A stretch of 64,000 nt of DNA. Origin: Anaerolineales bacterium UBA6055 (GTDB lineage: Bacteria; Chloroflexota; Anaerolineae; Aggregatilineales; Phototrophicaceae). Below, in pieces: positions 54,263-63,308 of the stretch. The stretch lies in contig DIYL01000054.1 in the NCBI GenBank assembly GCA_002428985.1, positions 323,104-387,103 on the forward strand, in the 5' to 3' direction. The notes under the pieces were generated by a model. That model saw only the letters and a program-made list of their open reading frames with translations. It was not told where the DNA came from and made no database searches. Position 1 is the stretch's first letter. Every line of letters begins with the position of its first letter. The position numbers and the translations under genes are program-made.

Positions 54263-55417
54263 ATGCGATTTGAATTTGCAACTGCAACACGGATCATATT
54301 TGGTACAGGGACCGCTTCTGAACTAGGACAATTGGCAAGCGAAAAAGGATCTCATGCTCTGGTTGTCACAGGAAGTAATCCCGACCGTGTCGGCGATGTT
54401 ATTGCACATCTTTCATCATCCGATGTTAAGCATACAATTTATTCGATAGCAGATGAACCCACAATTGATGTCGTAAATCGTGGGAAAGAGACTGCATTAA
54501 ATGCTGGGTGCGATCTTGTCATTAGTATTGGTGGTGGGAGTGCATTGGATGGTGGTAAAGCGATCGCCGCTTTGATCCCGAATGATGGCGAAATTCTTGA
54601 TTATTTGGAAGTAATTGGTAAGGGACAAAAGCTCAAGAGTCAACCTATACCGTTTATCGCGGTTCCGACAACTGCCGGTACAGGTGCAGAAGTAACCAAG
54701 AATGCTGTGGTTGCATCACCAGAACATCAAGTGAAAGTGAGTTTGCGTGATAATCGCATGCTGCCTGATATTGCCTTAATTGACCCAGCACTGACTTATT
54801 CTATGCCTCAATCCATTACCGCGAGTACAGGGATGGATGCGCTCACACAGGTACTCGAACCCTATGTGTCACATTTAGCAAATCCAGTCACTGATGGATT
54901 TTGTCGTGAAGGGCTACGCCGGGCAGGGAGATCATTGCGTCAAGTTTATGATAATCCGAATGATGTGTCGGCACGGGAAGATATGGCGATGGCGAGTGTA
55001 TTAGGTGGACTTGCATTAGCGAATGCGAAGTTAGGCGCTGTTCATGGGTTCGCCGGACCTCTTGGTGGAATGTACTCGGCACCGCATGGCGCAATTTGTG
55101 CTGCATTGCTTCCTCATGTGATGAAGACCAACATTAGTGCATTGCAATCTCGTGAACCAAATAATATTGCAGTGTCTCGATATGATGAAGTCGCACAACT
55201 AATTTTCGCTGATGATACTGCAACTGCCCAAATTGCGATGGATTGGATTGATGAAACGAGTAAAATATTCCAGATTCCGGGGCTGGCAACACATGGCATC
55301 AAAGAAGAAGACTTCGATAGCATAATTGAGAAATCAAGTCGATCAAGCAGTATGAAAGGTAATCCGATCAAATTGACGGATGAGGAACTCGCGACTATTC
55401 TTCGCTCTGCTCTATGA
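54263..55417 (+). CDS. Iron-containing alcohol dehydrogenase
   Basis: A 384-residue NAD(P)-dependent Fe-ADH (group III), which interconverts an alcohol and aldehyde. It has FGTGTASELGQLA near residue 15 and the nucleotide loop SIGGGSALDGGKAIAA near 92-107. VPTTAGTGAEVTKNAV follows near 134-149. Metal-ligand regions are GMDALTQVLEPYVS near 192 and LGAVHGFAGPLGG...APHGAICAALLPHV near 257-290. AAAGGAAAC precedes the ATG. It is divergent from the aldolase and kinase, and may reduce the aldehyde they release, as FucO does for lactaldehyde. That pathway link is inferred. Confidence 0.9.
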   Translation: MRFEFATATRIIFGTGTASELGQLASEKGSHALVVTGSNPDRVGDVIAHLSSSDVKHTIYSIADEPTIDVVNRGKETALNAGCDLVISIGGGSALDGGKAIAALIPNDGEILDYLEVIGKGQKLKSQPIPFIAVPTTAGTGAEVTKNAVVASPEHQVKVSLRDNRMLPDIALIDPALTYSMPQSITASTGMDALTQVLEPYVSHLANPVTDGFCREGLRRAGRSLRQVYDNPNDVSAREDMAMASVLGGLALANAKLGAVHGFAGPLGGMYSAPHGAICAALLPHVMKTNISALQSREPNNIAVSRYDEVAQLIFADDTATAQIAMDWIDETSKIFQIPGLATHGIKEEDFDSIIEKSSRSSSMKGNPIKLTDEELATILRSAL

Positions 55418-55461
55418 GATACGTTATACTAAACAAAAAGATAGATAAGGGATAGCCTAGC

Positions 55462-56448
55462 ATGGCGCATATATCCAACAAAGCAAACCAACCACGACAA
55501 ATTCTACTTGGGTTTTTAGTTGTTATTATTTCTATTCTTAGTGTTGGGCAATTGACTGTTACTGTAAAGCAGGAACTATCCGGTACATATTTCATCGTTA
55601 CATCTGACATCACTTCTGACGACATTCGTGACAACTCAAACTCAGTCTATCGCATTCGTACAGATGGTACTGAACTTAAACGAATTGCACGTGCCGTAGA
55701 GCTAACAGAACCTACACATTCGCAGATTACTGATGTTGCCTGTGATTACACATCACAACGTCTTGCTGTGGCATTTGGGAATCTAGAAATCAATGGCTTC
55801 TATACAATGGACGTGGGTGGGGCGAATCCTGTACACGAACAACCATCGAATGGACTTGTTCATGGTATATCTGATGTAGCTTTCTCACCTGATGGCGAAT
55901 ATTTGATATTGTCTAAAGAAATTCGTGATGATGAGTTAGAGGATAGTCATTTCGTTTTAATGCGGAGTGATATACCCACTAATCAATTTAGATTGATTAA
56001 AGGGGATATTGATACAAGTTATCATTATCCAAGTTTGTCACATGATGATAATCAACTTGCATATGTTACGCATTCCGGACATGAATCGGTTCGCTATGCA
56101 AATACACTGACGATTGCAGATGAAAATGCAGTAAATTCTCAGGTCATCTATGAAACCAGTTCAAGAATTCGTAGCATTAGCTGGTCACCTGATGGTCAGT
56201 GGATACTAGCGGAAATTGGATCTCAGATCTATAAGATGCGTGCTGATGGAAGTGACATTACTCAGATGACAACAACACCAAATGGAGCGACATCTCCACA
56301 GTGGTCACCTGATGGAACTCAAATTAGTTTTGTTGTGCGATCGTCATTTCCAAATAGACATCATCTAATGACAATAGGTGCTGACGGACAGAATATGCAA
56401 AAAATTGTAACTTTCGATCGTGAAATTGTCAATGAATGTTGGATGTAA
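55462..56448 (+). CDS. TolB-like PD40 beta-propeller protein, membrane-anchored
   Basis: A 328-residue protein with one N-terminal membrane segment (about residues 15-32, LLGFLVVIISILSVGQLTV) followed by an extracytoplasmic propeller of PD40/WD40-like repeats. Several repeats show the SPDG turn: FSPDGEYLILSK near 139, SWSPDGQWILAEIG near 244 and QWSPDGTQISFVV near 280. There is no TolB N-terminal domain or Tol-Pal context, so it is a generic propeller, probably scaffolding or ligand-binding. AAGGGAT precedes the ATG. Its stop directly abuts the stop of the convergent response-regulator gene. Confidence 0.82.
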   Translation: MAHISNKANQPRQILLGFLVVIISILSVGQLTVTVKQELSGTYFIVTSDITSDDIRDNSNSVYRIRTDGTELKRIARAVELTEPTHSQITDVACDYTSQRLAVAFGNLEINGFYTMDVGGANPVHEQPSNGLVHGISDVAFSPDGEYLILSKEIRDDELEDSHFVLMRSDIPTNQFRLIKGDIDTSYHYPSLSHDDNQLAYVTHSGHESVRYANTLTIADENAVNSQVIYETSSRIRSISWSPDGQWILAEIGSQIYKMRADGSDITQMTTTPNGATSPQWSPDGTQISFVVRSSFPNRHHLMTIGADGQNMQKIVTFDREIVNECWM

Positions 56449-57090
56449 TTAGACTAACTTATGTTCTACAGCAATTGCAACGGCTTCGGCACGATTGCTA
56501 ACGCCTAATTTGCCTAAAATACTACTAACATGAAATTTAACTGTTGAGCGGCTAATCACAAGTCGCTCTCCGATTTGTGGATTATTCAACCCTTCAGTGA
56601 GTAACGTCAATACCTCACGTTCCCGGTCGCTGAGGTTGAAATTGAGTTTTTGAGGATTACGGGTTGCTTGAATCAACATACGAGTTGCTTCTGGTGCAAG
56701 TATTGGGTCGCCTCGATGTGCGGTTCGTATCGCATCTGCTAGATCATCAATCGAAATATCTTTAAATAAGTAACCAATTGCACCGGCTTTAAGCGCTTTC
56801 TGTACGAGTTGGCGGTCATCACTAAAACTTGTTAGCGCAATAACTTGAGTTTGTGGTTGATTGGTACGGATCACGGTAATTGCTTCATCACCTGTCATTT
56901 TGGGCATCACCATATCCATCAGAATGACATCTGGCATGAGTTCTTCACTTCTTCTGACAGCTTCCTCACCATTGGTTGCTTCGCCAACCAACTCAAAATC
57001 TTCAAAGGCTTTCAAAAACATTGTAAAACCTTTTCGGACAACCTGATGATCATCCACAATCATAACGCGAATTTTTTTATTCTTTGTCAT
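56449..57090 (-). CDS. NarL/FixJ-type response regulator
   Basis: A 213-residue transcription factor. The receiver domain (residues 8-122) has the acidic pocket VDD at 12-14 and phosphoacceptor D59 in VILMDMVMPKMTG, the T/S switch in ALTSFSD near 104 and K near 126. A LuxR-type helix-turn-helix occupies residues 146-208: LSDREREVLTLLTEGLNN then IGERLVISRSTVKFHVSSIL. It lies 13 bp downstream of the histidine kinase gene that should phosphorylate it. The targets are unknown; a palindrome upstream of the kinase is a candidate. Confidence 0.94.
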   Translation of the reverse strand: MTKNKKIRVMIVDDHQVVRKGFTMFLKAFEDFELVGEATNGEEAVRRSEELMPDVILMDMVMPKMTGDEAITVIRTNQPQTQVIALTSFSDDRQLVQKALKAGAIGYLFKDISIDDLADAIRTAHRGDPILAPEATRMLIQATRNPQKLNFNLSDREREVLTLLTEGLNNPQIGERLVISRSTVKFHVSSILGKLGVSNRAEAVAIAVEHKLV

Positions 57091-57103
57091 TTGTACCCAC
57101 CCC

Positions 57104-58633
57104 TTAAACTATATTCCATATTAGTTCAATCTTAGTGCCGTGTCCAATCTTGCTTTCAACGGTTAGTTGACCACCAATACTTGTAGCGCGTTCTTGCATA
57201 ATGTTGAGCCCCATATGACCCGCGGGTACTGCTGATGGATCAAACCCACAGCCATTATCAATAATATGCAATTCTATATGACTATTTAGCCGAATTAGAT
57301 CAATTGTGACTCGTGTAGCATCCGCATATTTTTGGATATTATTGAGTGCTTCTTGTGCAATTCTGTAAAACGCGATGTGGACATCTTCAGGTAATGACTC
57401 GGTGTAGTTGATACGCGATTCAACCTGAGCATGACTGCGACTATTGAAGGCGTGTGCCAGATTTCGAATAAGTGTTGGCAGATCCATTTCGGCAAGGGCT
57501 TGTGGTCGCAATTCAACTAATAAGGTTCGCATTTCTGCTAATGCTCCACGGTTCAATCGATTAAGTTCGCTTAGACCATTACTTACTTCATCTGGATTAT
57601 TATCTAAAAAGCGGGGGAGTGTTTGTGCGATAACACTTGCAGAAAAAAGTGTTTGTGAGACGGCATCGTGTAAATCTCGTGCTAAGCGTTGACGTTCTTG
57701 TGTAGCTGCTAATATCTGAGCTTGTTGATAGGCGCGTGTATTCCGGATAGCTTGTCCGGCTTGTTGTGCGAAAATCTGAGCGTAGTGAATATGCTCCTCA
57801 TTGAACATCTTCACCTGATTCCCATCAAAATTGAGGAATCCGATAACATCATCTTGGATGATAATCGGTACACCCAGATAAGAGCGAATATGTTGTGCCG
57901 CATCTAGTGGCATCCACTTCTCAGACTGTTGAATATCGTCAATGACAAGCGGTTGGTGAGATTTCAACATTTGTTTAAATGTATACATCTCGCCTACGTG
58001 CTGTTCAAGATATTCAATTGTTTCGTTAATGAACTCTTGCGCATAACCATAATACCGGACGACATGACCCGCTTTGTCTTCGATCAGAATAATATTTGCG
58101 GAGTCGTGTGGGATGACATTCTGCATATTGAGAAGAATGCGCTCTAATACATCTTCAAGCTCGAAAGAACTATTGAGTGTTAATGCAGTATCTAGTAAAG
58201 ACTCGGCGATAACCCGTTGTCGACGCTCTTGTTCAAGCATTCTCTGGTTTTCTGTTGCATACCGGATGGCACGCTCGAGAATATTCGGTCTCAAGCTTGT
58301 TTTGTCTAGATAATCGACTGCACCAGCTTCCATTGCTTTGAGGTCGATTTCATAATTCCCTTGGCCAGTTAGTAAAATCATCGGCACTTGATGGTGTTCT
58401 TTCGTTGCATACGCAATGAAGTCTAACCCGTTAGCATCACCTAAATCATAGTCCACAAGTGACACATCATATGAATTGTTATCTATGAGATTGACACCTT
58501 CTTCGTAAGTAGGAGCCCATGTAACTTCATATTCGACGGAATCTGTTTTTACAACATGCAAAAAATCAACAACTAGAGTGTATTGTGTAGGGGAATCATC
58601 AACCATCAATACATTAAGTATCTGTTCTGCCAT
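57104..58633 (-). CDS. Hybrid sensor histidine kinase: receiver, GAF and NarX/DesK-type kinase
   Basis: A 509-residue cytoplasmic sensor with no membrane segment. An N-terminal receiver (residues 5-125) has D61 in DVSLVDYDLGD. A helical linker leads to a GAF domain at about 150-295. A HisKA_3 dimerisation domain follows, with the phosphoacceptor histidine in RLARDLHDAVSQTLFSASV near residue 322. A C-terminal HATPase_c has EALNNIQKYADATRV (N box) near 415, DNGCGFD (G1) near 455 and GLNIMQERA near 474. A receiver at the N-terminus implies input from another phosphorelay or another kinase. Its partner regulator is 13 bp downstream. Confidence 0.93.
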   Translation of the reverse strand: MAEQILNVLMVDDSPTQYTLVVDFLHVVKTDSVEYEVTWAPTYEEGVNLIDNNSYDVSLVDYDLGDANGLDFIAYATKEHHQVPMILLTGQGNYEIDLKAMEAGAVDYLDKTSLRPNILERAIRYATENQRMLEQERRQRVIAESLLDTALTLNSSFELEDVLERILLNMQNVIPHDSANIILIEDKAGHVVRYYGYAQEFINETIEYLEQHVGEMYTFKQMLKSHQPLVIDDIQQSEKWMPLDAAQHIRSYLGVPIIIQDDVIGFLNFDGNQVKMFNEEHIHYAQIFAQQAGQAIRNTRAYQQAQILAATQERQRLARDLHDAVSQTLFSASVIAQTLPRFLDNNPDEVSNGLSELNRLNRGALAEMRTLLVELRPQALAEMDLPTLIRNLAHAFNSRSHAQVESRINYTESLPEDVHIAFYRIAQEALNNIQKYADATRVTIDLIRLNSHIELHIIDNGCGFDPSAVPAGHMGLNIMQERATSIGGQLTVESKIGHGTKIELIWNIV

Positions 58634-58681
58634 AAACCGATTTTCCTGCTAAGCGCTATTTAAATTGAGGATACTATCATC

Positions 58682-58700
58682 ATACCATGTGACATGGTAT
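58682..58700. promoter_or_regulatory. Palindrome upstream of the histidine kinase operon
   Basis: ATACCATG-TGA-CATGGTAT: perfect 8-bp arms with a 3-bp spacer, about 50 bp upstream of the kinase start. NarL-type regulators bind paired 7-mers (TACYYMT type), and this could be such a site for the operon's own regulator. Confidence 0.4.
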
Positions 58701-58731
58701 TACGATGCGGTGGCTATTGACAACTGTAAGG

Positions 58732-59049
58732 TTAGGACGCTTGCATCATTGTCTCACCAGCATATGATTCATCTAATACTTGATAGTCCACCAACGCCAT
58801 ACAGAGTGAATCCCATGTGCCATTTTTACGCCACTTGTTATAGTAATCATAAACAGTTTGCCATGGAAGAAGGTCTGACGGCATTTTACGCCAGCTACAG
58901 TTGTTGTTTAGTACATACAATATACCGTTGATAACTTCGCGTGTATTTGTATCACGGGGACGACCACCGGGCTTTTGGTCTGGAATATGGATTTGAATTC
59001 CATTCCATACATAATCTGGAATATCTGTTGGATATGGTTTGCGATACAT
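58732..59049 (-). mobile_element. IS5-type transposase N-terminal fragment (DUF4096-like)
   Basis: A 105-residue frame matching only the N-terminal part of IS5/IS427-type transposases: DIPDYVWNGIQIHIPDQK, GGRPRDTNTREVINGILYVL, NNCSWRKMPSDLLPWQTVY and DYYNKWRKNGTWD. The catalytic DDE half is absent. After the stop at 58732 I find no orfB remnant before the kinase gene, and I see no terminal inverted repeats. In intact elements a frameshift joins orfA to orfB. Here it is a truncated remnant, or a solo DNA-binding domain kept for another use. It has a full ATG start and no internal stops. Confidence 0.8.
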
Positions 59050-59140
59050 GTTGACACCTATTCAAATGTAATTTGCTGTTGTTTCGGACGTTGACTTGAG
59101 ATAATTACAGCATATTTCATTCAAACTTTTCAGACAATCT

Positions 59141-59172
59141 CCATATGGATAGTCTTAAACCTGTCCATGTGG
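59141..59172. repeat. Imperfect dyad downstream of the beta-helix gene
   Basis: CCATATGGA (59141-59149) faces TCCATGTGG (59164-59172): 8 of 9 bases pair over a 14-base loop, just after the stop of the minus-strand operon. It is a weak transcript-end structure or an insertion scar; no T-tract follows. Confidence 0.35.
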
Positions 59173-59181
59173 TTAGGCTAG

Positions 59182-60489
59182 CTAGGAGATTATTGTATTG
59201 CCCTGAACATCTACATCAGGGTCATTGACAAGTTTTAACCCGGTTTGTAGATTGTGCTTAAATGTATTATTAATTACGGAGCAGTCTTTGACACGCTCAA
59301 ATAAAGCACCAATACGGTTATCATCAAATGTGTTATGCTTCAGATGAAACCCATAACATATTTGATCAGCTAGGTGTTCAGGTGTATAGGCGTTGAATCC
59401 AGTATGGTTACCTTTGAAAATATTATGCTCGATTGTGAAGTTATAAGTCACTTCATAACCTTCCCAGTATTGTAGAAGAACATCTCCACGCTTACCGCGC
59501 AACCAGAGGCGCATCCCATCCCCATGATTGTTCTGGATTGTGTTGTTTCTTACGGTAAAATCATGTCCGTGTTCAATCGCAATACCAGCCCAGCGATTAA
59601 ACTCGATGTGATTCTCTTCTACTATATTTTCCCATGAGTAACCCATCCATAAACCATAGTTGCTACGGCTAACATCGTTCTGTCGGAAAATATTACCCTT
59701 ACAAAAGGTTGACTCGATTGCATTATTTGGACTCAGGCGACAATCATTGTCTTCAATTAGATTATTACTGCAAGATCGGATTACATTGGGATGTTGATAA
59801 CCTGTGATGAAAATTCCATCTCCACCACCAATACAACTATTGCGTAAAAGTTTATTGCGTGATGATCCTTGCACCATCACAATACCGGCTGCATCTGCTT
59901 CAGCACGGACAGATCCATTTTCAGTGCGTTTGAATAAACGATTACAAAAATCGAGTTGATTGTCCTGTACGGTATTATCGTTACTGGCATTTAAGTAAAT
60001 GCCCCAACCACTATTGAATGAGCCATTATTGTTTTGAACGAGCATATTATGACAGTCATACAATTGGATGCCATTGAGCTGATGTTGTACATCGCAATTT
60101 TGTATTTTCCCATGTTCGACATCATGACAAATTATGGCACCACCATACGCATTTTTTATCGGTTGCCACAGATGAAGAAAGGTCGTGATGTTATTGATTT
60201 CATGGGTGTCCCGTACAGTTAAATTGTCCAGTGTTAAATCGTTGCACTGTTCCACGTATACACCATGATAATATGATGAACATGTCAAACCAGACAAAGA
60301 GACACCATTTGTATTTTTGACACGTATGCCGACATGCTCATGATTTACACCAATAATATGCACACCATCAGCAACCACTCGGATGTCATTGCCTTCAATC
60401 GTGATGCCGTCAGGCAAGACATATGTGCCTGCGATTAGTTCAGTATCTTCGGTGATGATCATACCATTAGTTGGTTCAAGTTGTTTCAT
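59182..60489 (-). CDS. Right-handed parallel beta-helix repeat protein (NosD-like)
   Basis: A 435-residue protein made almost entirely of PbH1-type coils of about 22 residues, with asparagine ladders (VQNNNGSFNSGWGIYL, NTVQDNQLDFCN, NTIQNNHGDGMRLW, NNTFKHNLQTG). This is the fold of NosD, carbohydrate epimerases and pectinases. It has no signal peptide, which is unusual. It starts 2 bp after the SnoaL-like gene (ribosome site within that gene's end) and is the last gene of the operon with a GT39-like enzyme and a methyltransferase. A carbohydrate-binding or modifying role is plausible; no catalytic residues can be assigned. Confidence 0.85.
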   Translation of the reverse strand: MKQLEPTNGMIITEDTELIAGTYVLPDGITIEGNDIRVVADGVHIIGVNHEHVGIRVKNTNGVSLSGLTCSSYYHGVYVEQCNDLTLDNLTVRDTHEINNITTFLHLWQPIKNAYGGAIICHDVEHGKIQNCDVQHQLNGIQLYDCHNMLVQNNNGSFNSGWGIYLNASNDNTVQDNQLDFCNRLFKRTENGSVRAEADAAGIVMVQGSSRNKLLRNSCIGGGDGIFITGYQHPNVIRSCSNNLIEDNDCRLSPNNAIESTFCKGNIFRQNDVSRSNYGLWMGYSWENIVEENHIEFNRWAGIAIEHGHDFTVRNNTIQNNHGDGMRLWLRGKRGDVLLQYWEGYEVTYNFTIEHNIFKGNHTGFNAYTPEHLADQICYGFHLKHNTFDDNRIGALFERVKDCSVINNTFKHNLQTGLKLVNDPDVDVQGNTIIS

Positions 60490-60491
60490 GA

Positions 60492-60914
60492 TTATCTCCC
60501 ATTGATTACATCATCGGGCAACCAAGTCTCATGAACACATCGCCACAACAACTGATTCGGAACAGTATCATCTAGTGTAAAGATAACGGTGCTCAACCGT
60601 GCGGTAGTTTTACCCTCTAATGATTGCCATTCTTCGTATGTAGCAACAATAGTATCGTTAAGCATATGACGTAGCTTAACATTTTCGATCCAAATACGTA
60701 AGCCAACCCGCTTGTTATACGTACTGTGTAGCCCGCTCACAAGTGCTTCGCGCTCAGTTAATTGACCTGATGGGGCAACAATATAGAAATCATCACTCAT
60801 ACTGTTTGCGAATTGTAAAAAGTTTTCGTCGGACTGTTCGATGGTACCTGTCATCCAGTCTACGAAAAAATCATGTAAGCGAACAACTTCTATTTCGATT
60901 TGCTGTGTATCCAT
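60492..60914 (-). CDS. SnoaL-like/NTF2-fold small protein
   Basis: A 140-residue protein whose length and strand-helix order fit an NTF2-like fold (SnoaL/DUF4440 class): an N-terminal helix IEVVRLHDFFVDWMTG, then FYIVAPSGQLTEREALVSGL and the sheet region TARLSTVIFTLDD and LLWRCVHETWL. ATG 60914 has GGAG 7 bases upstream; a GTG directly before it is in frame. It overlaps nothing but sits between the GT39-like gene (4-bp gap) and the beta-helix gene (2-bp gap). The function is unknown; such folds bind small ligands or catalyse isomerisations. Confidence 0.75.
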   Translation of the reverse strand: MDTQQIEIEVVRLHDFFVDWMTGTIEQSDENFLQFANSMSDDFYIVAPSGQLTEREALVSGLHSTYNKRVGLRIWIENVKLRHMLNDTIVATYEEWQSLEGKTTARLSTVIFTLDDTVPNQLLWRCVHETWLPDDVINGR

Positions 60915-60918
60915 CACA

Positions 60919-62490
60919 TTACTCCGGGAATTCAGTTATACATCGGTTATAAAAATCAACTTCTTGAACGTAGCGAATCAACACAGATCGCTCACCATAT
61001 TCTATCCTCATGCATACGTCATAATTTTCTTCGACGAGATCCATGAATGCTTGTACATCTTCAGTAACACGGTCTTCATGATAGCTAAACCATAATCTAC
61101 CCCATTGTGGTAGAAGTCCGGTTGCATATTCAAGTGGAGTTGCGTCGATTTGAGAGTCTTTCCATTCAATATACTGCGGTAAGTTCACCCAAGTCATTTT
61201 CAGCTCACGTAAATAGTAATTGTCAATGCTCATGAGACCTTGTTTGCTCTCGCGTATTGCCGAATATTCATAATGAGCTTGAATAAATAGGTCTCGTCTG
61301 GCATCCAGATACTGTATTAGCGGCACCATGTGATTATATTCAGGATAGAGTAACGTGCGGTCTTTTGTTGTGTATTTGTTGAATGTATCACTATAAGTGA
61401 ATTGATACCCTGCAAAAATCCAGACCACGACAACTAAAACAGGCAAGAATCGTAATCGTACATGATGTTGAAATCGAGTTAAACCAAATGAGACAAATAG
61501 TAAGAATGGGATAACGAAGAAGATCAAATAGCGAATACGCTTGAGAAATGGGAAGATTTCATTCAGTATAATAATTCCTGCGATCATCATGACAAAGAAG
61601 AACACAAGGTCACGTGCTTTGTCCCAATGTCGCCAACTCATATAGATGCTCAGAAGAACGAGTAGGGCAAATAGAACCACCAACCCATTTCCCCAAAAAT
61701 AAGAGGTCAGCTCGAAGATTTCCAGATTATTGATTAACTTAGGGTTATCGCGGTCAATATGTGATTGTGCAAAGCCCAATCCATCAACAAATACGGGTAA
61801 CCACGGGATAAATGTAAGACCGCCAAGAACCACAGAGATAGAGACATACCACCAACGTCGATCCCGTTCTACAGCAAGCAAATGGTACAGTCCAACCGTT
61901 GCCCATAAAATAATAATCAGATAGTTGGTGTATAAGCCGATTGCAGTTAAAGCAAATAAAACGAGATAAAGAGACTTATGTACTGGCGTCGCCTTTTTGA
62001 TGATGTGCAAATAACACATCCACGATAGTACCCCGACCATCGTCAACATCATCCATTCTCGCATTTCATGGACATTGCTATAAAACACCACGTTAGTCGC
62101 AAATAGTGTTGCCGCAATGAGCCCTGTCTGGTGATCAACTAGCTTTTTACCAACCCAATACGTACCTGCTACTGCAAGTAGACCACACCAAATAGACAAC
62201 ATCCTGAGTGCAAAAAAATGATAGTCTACAATTTCTCCCCATTCATTCAGGATGATATAGAAAAGGGGCGCATGATCAGCACTGTGTAGCGCCAAGGATT
62301 CAATAGTCTTCGTAATTGGAAAACTCATAAGATCGTCTTCTAATGCGCCGATGTGTCCAAGAGTCGTCAATTCATCGCGACGAATTGTATAACGAGTCGA
62401 ACCATCTAAGCTAAAGGCGAAGGCCACCATCAAAACTAGTAGCATGGCGATTGGAACAATGCGATGTGATGTTGTGATTTTTTCCATCAT
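60919..62490 (-). CDS. GT39-like membrane glycosyltransferase (ArnT/PMT-type fold)
   Basis: A 523-residue polytopic membrane protein (about 10-12 segments) with an extracytoplasmic first loop bearing the acidic pair RRDELTTLG. This is the DE motif of lipid-linked-sugar glycosyltransferases of the GT39/GT83/ArnT class. Residues 60-120 contain the NVVFYSNVHEMREWMML block typical of this fold. It would transfer a sugar from a polyprenyl phosphate to a protein, lipid or glycan. The start is ATG 62490, or ATG 62487; the frame also extends to a TTG at 62523 with no ribosome site. It overlaps no gene; the SnoaL-like gene follows after 4 bp. Confidence 0.82.
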   Translation of the reverse strand: MMEKITTSHRIVPIAMLLVLMVAFAFSLDGSTRYTIRRDELTTLGHIGALEDDLMSFPITKTIESLALHSADHAPLFYIILNEWGEIVDYHFFALRMLSIWCGLLAVAGTYWVGKKLVDHQTGLIAATLFATNVVFYSNVHEMREWMMLTMVGVLSWMCYLHIIKKATPVHKSLYLVLFALTAIGLYTNYLIIILWATVGLYHLLAVERDRRWWYVSISVVLGGLTFIPWLPVFVDGLGFAQSHIDRDNPKLINNLEIFELTSYFWGNGLVVLFALLVLLSIYMSWRHWDKARDLVFFFVMMIAGIIILNEIFPFLKRIRYLIFFVIPFLLFVSFGLTRFQHHVRLRFLPVLVVVVWIFAGYQFTYSDTFNKYTTKDRTLLYPEYNHMVPLIQYLDARRDLFIQAHYEYSAIRESKQGLMSIDNYYLRELKMTWVNLPQYIEWKDSQIDATPLEYATGLLPQWGRLWFSYHEDRVTEDVQAFMDLVEENYDVCMRIEYGERSVLIRYVQEVDFYNRCITEFPE

Positions 62491-62558
62491 AGTTTTTCTA
62501 ACTAAGAATGTTCTATCAGACAATAATGAATGACGACTATCATATACTGTGCAAGCAA

Positions 62559-63302
62559 CTATTTGTTAGGTGTAGTTTTTAGGACGAAGAACAAGAAGAG
62601 GGGAACGTTCAATCGTCGCTCGTATTCATGAGGATTACTAAAATTCTGTGGGCTCGGCTTTGATTCTCGTAAATTGACTAACTGAAAACCTGTGTCACTG
62701 AATAGTTTGAAATAGTCTTCTATTGTGCGATGATATTTGGTGACTTGTTTACCCATCCACCACACGTCGCGTGCTCCAGTTTGGAAATAATCTTTCACTG
62801 TCCATACATCACGAAAAGTATCTAACTTTTCAGTTGCCATGTTATTAGATGTTAAAACAGGATGCTCTACACTAAAAATTATTTTGCCATCTTGCTTAAG
62901 AGCCGACCTCAATCGGATAAATAAATTCTCTAGATTTTCAACGTAATGCAATGTAAGTCGTGAGACGATCAAGTGATATTGTTGGGGGACATAATCATAG
63001 GTGGCAATGTCACTATGGATAACGGTTGCTTGTGGCGATGAGATCGTTTTCCCTGCACGTTCGATCATTTTCGATGATGCGTCAATACCGGTGTAGGTTT
63101 GACACCCCATTGATAATAACAATTCTCCAAAATCGCCTCCACCGCAACCCAAATCCAATACATTCATGTATTTGACGTTGTCAACTAACTCTAACATGAT
63201 GGGCTTTTCGATGGTGTCATTGGGGTTGTCTTGACGCTTACGGCGCGCCCAATAAGATTCAAAGATGTCGTCGTCATCAAAAAACTGCGGTCCACTGACC
63301 AT
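62559..63302 (-). CDS. Class I SAM-dependent methyltransferase
   Basis: A 247-residue Rossmann-fold methyltransferase. Motif I is VLDLGCGGGDFGELLLSMG near residue 50, the acidic loop after strand 2 reads YTGIDASSKMIERA, and motif post-II is VIHSDIATYDY near 95. Motif IV is HLIVSRLTLHYVENLENLF near 112, and GKIIFSVEHPVL follows. It most resembles the UbiE/Methyltransf_11 group and has a substrate-specific insert near 155-185 (DVWTVKDYFQTG). It starts 6 bp after the MFS gene's stop, so they are cotranscribed; the acceptor molecule is unknown. Confidence 0.9.
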   Translation of the reverse strand: MVSGPQFFDDDDIFESYWARRKRQDNPNDTIEKPIMLELVDNVKYMNVLDLGCGGGDFGELLLSMGCQTYTGIDASSKMIERAGKTISSPQATVIHSDIATYDYVPQQYHLIVSRLTLHYVENLENLFIRLRSALKQDGKIIFSVEHPVLTSNNMATEKLDTFRDVWTVKDYFQTGARDVWWMGKQVTKYHRTIEDYFKLFSDTGFQLVNLRESKPSPQNFSNPHEYERRLNVPLFLFFVLKTTPNK

Positions 63303-63308
63303 ACAGAT

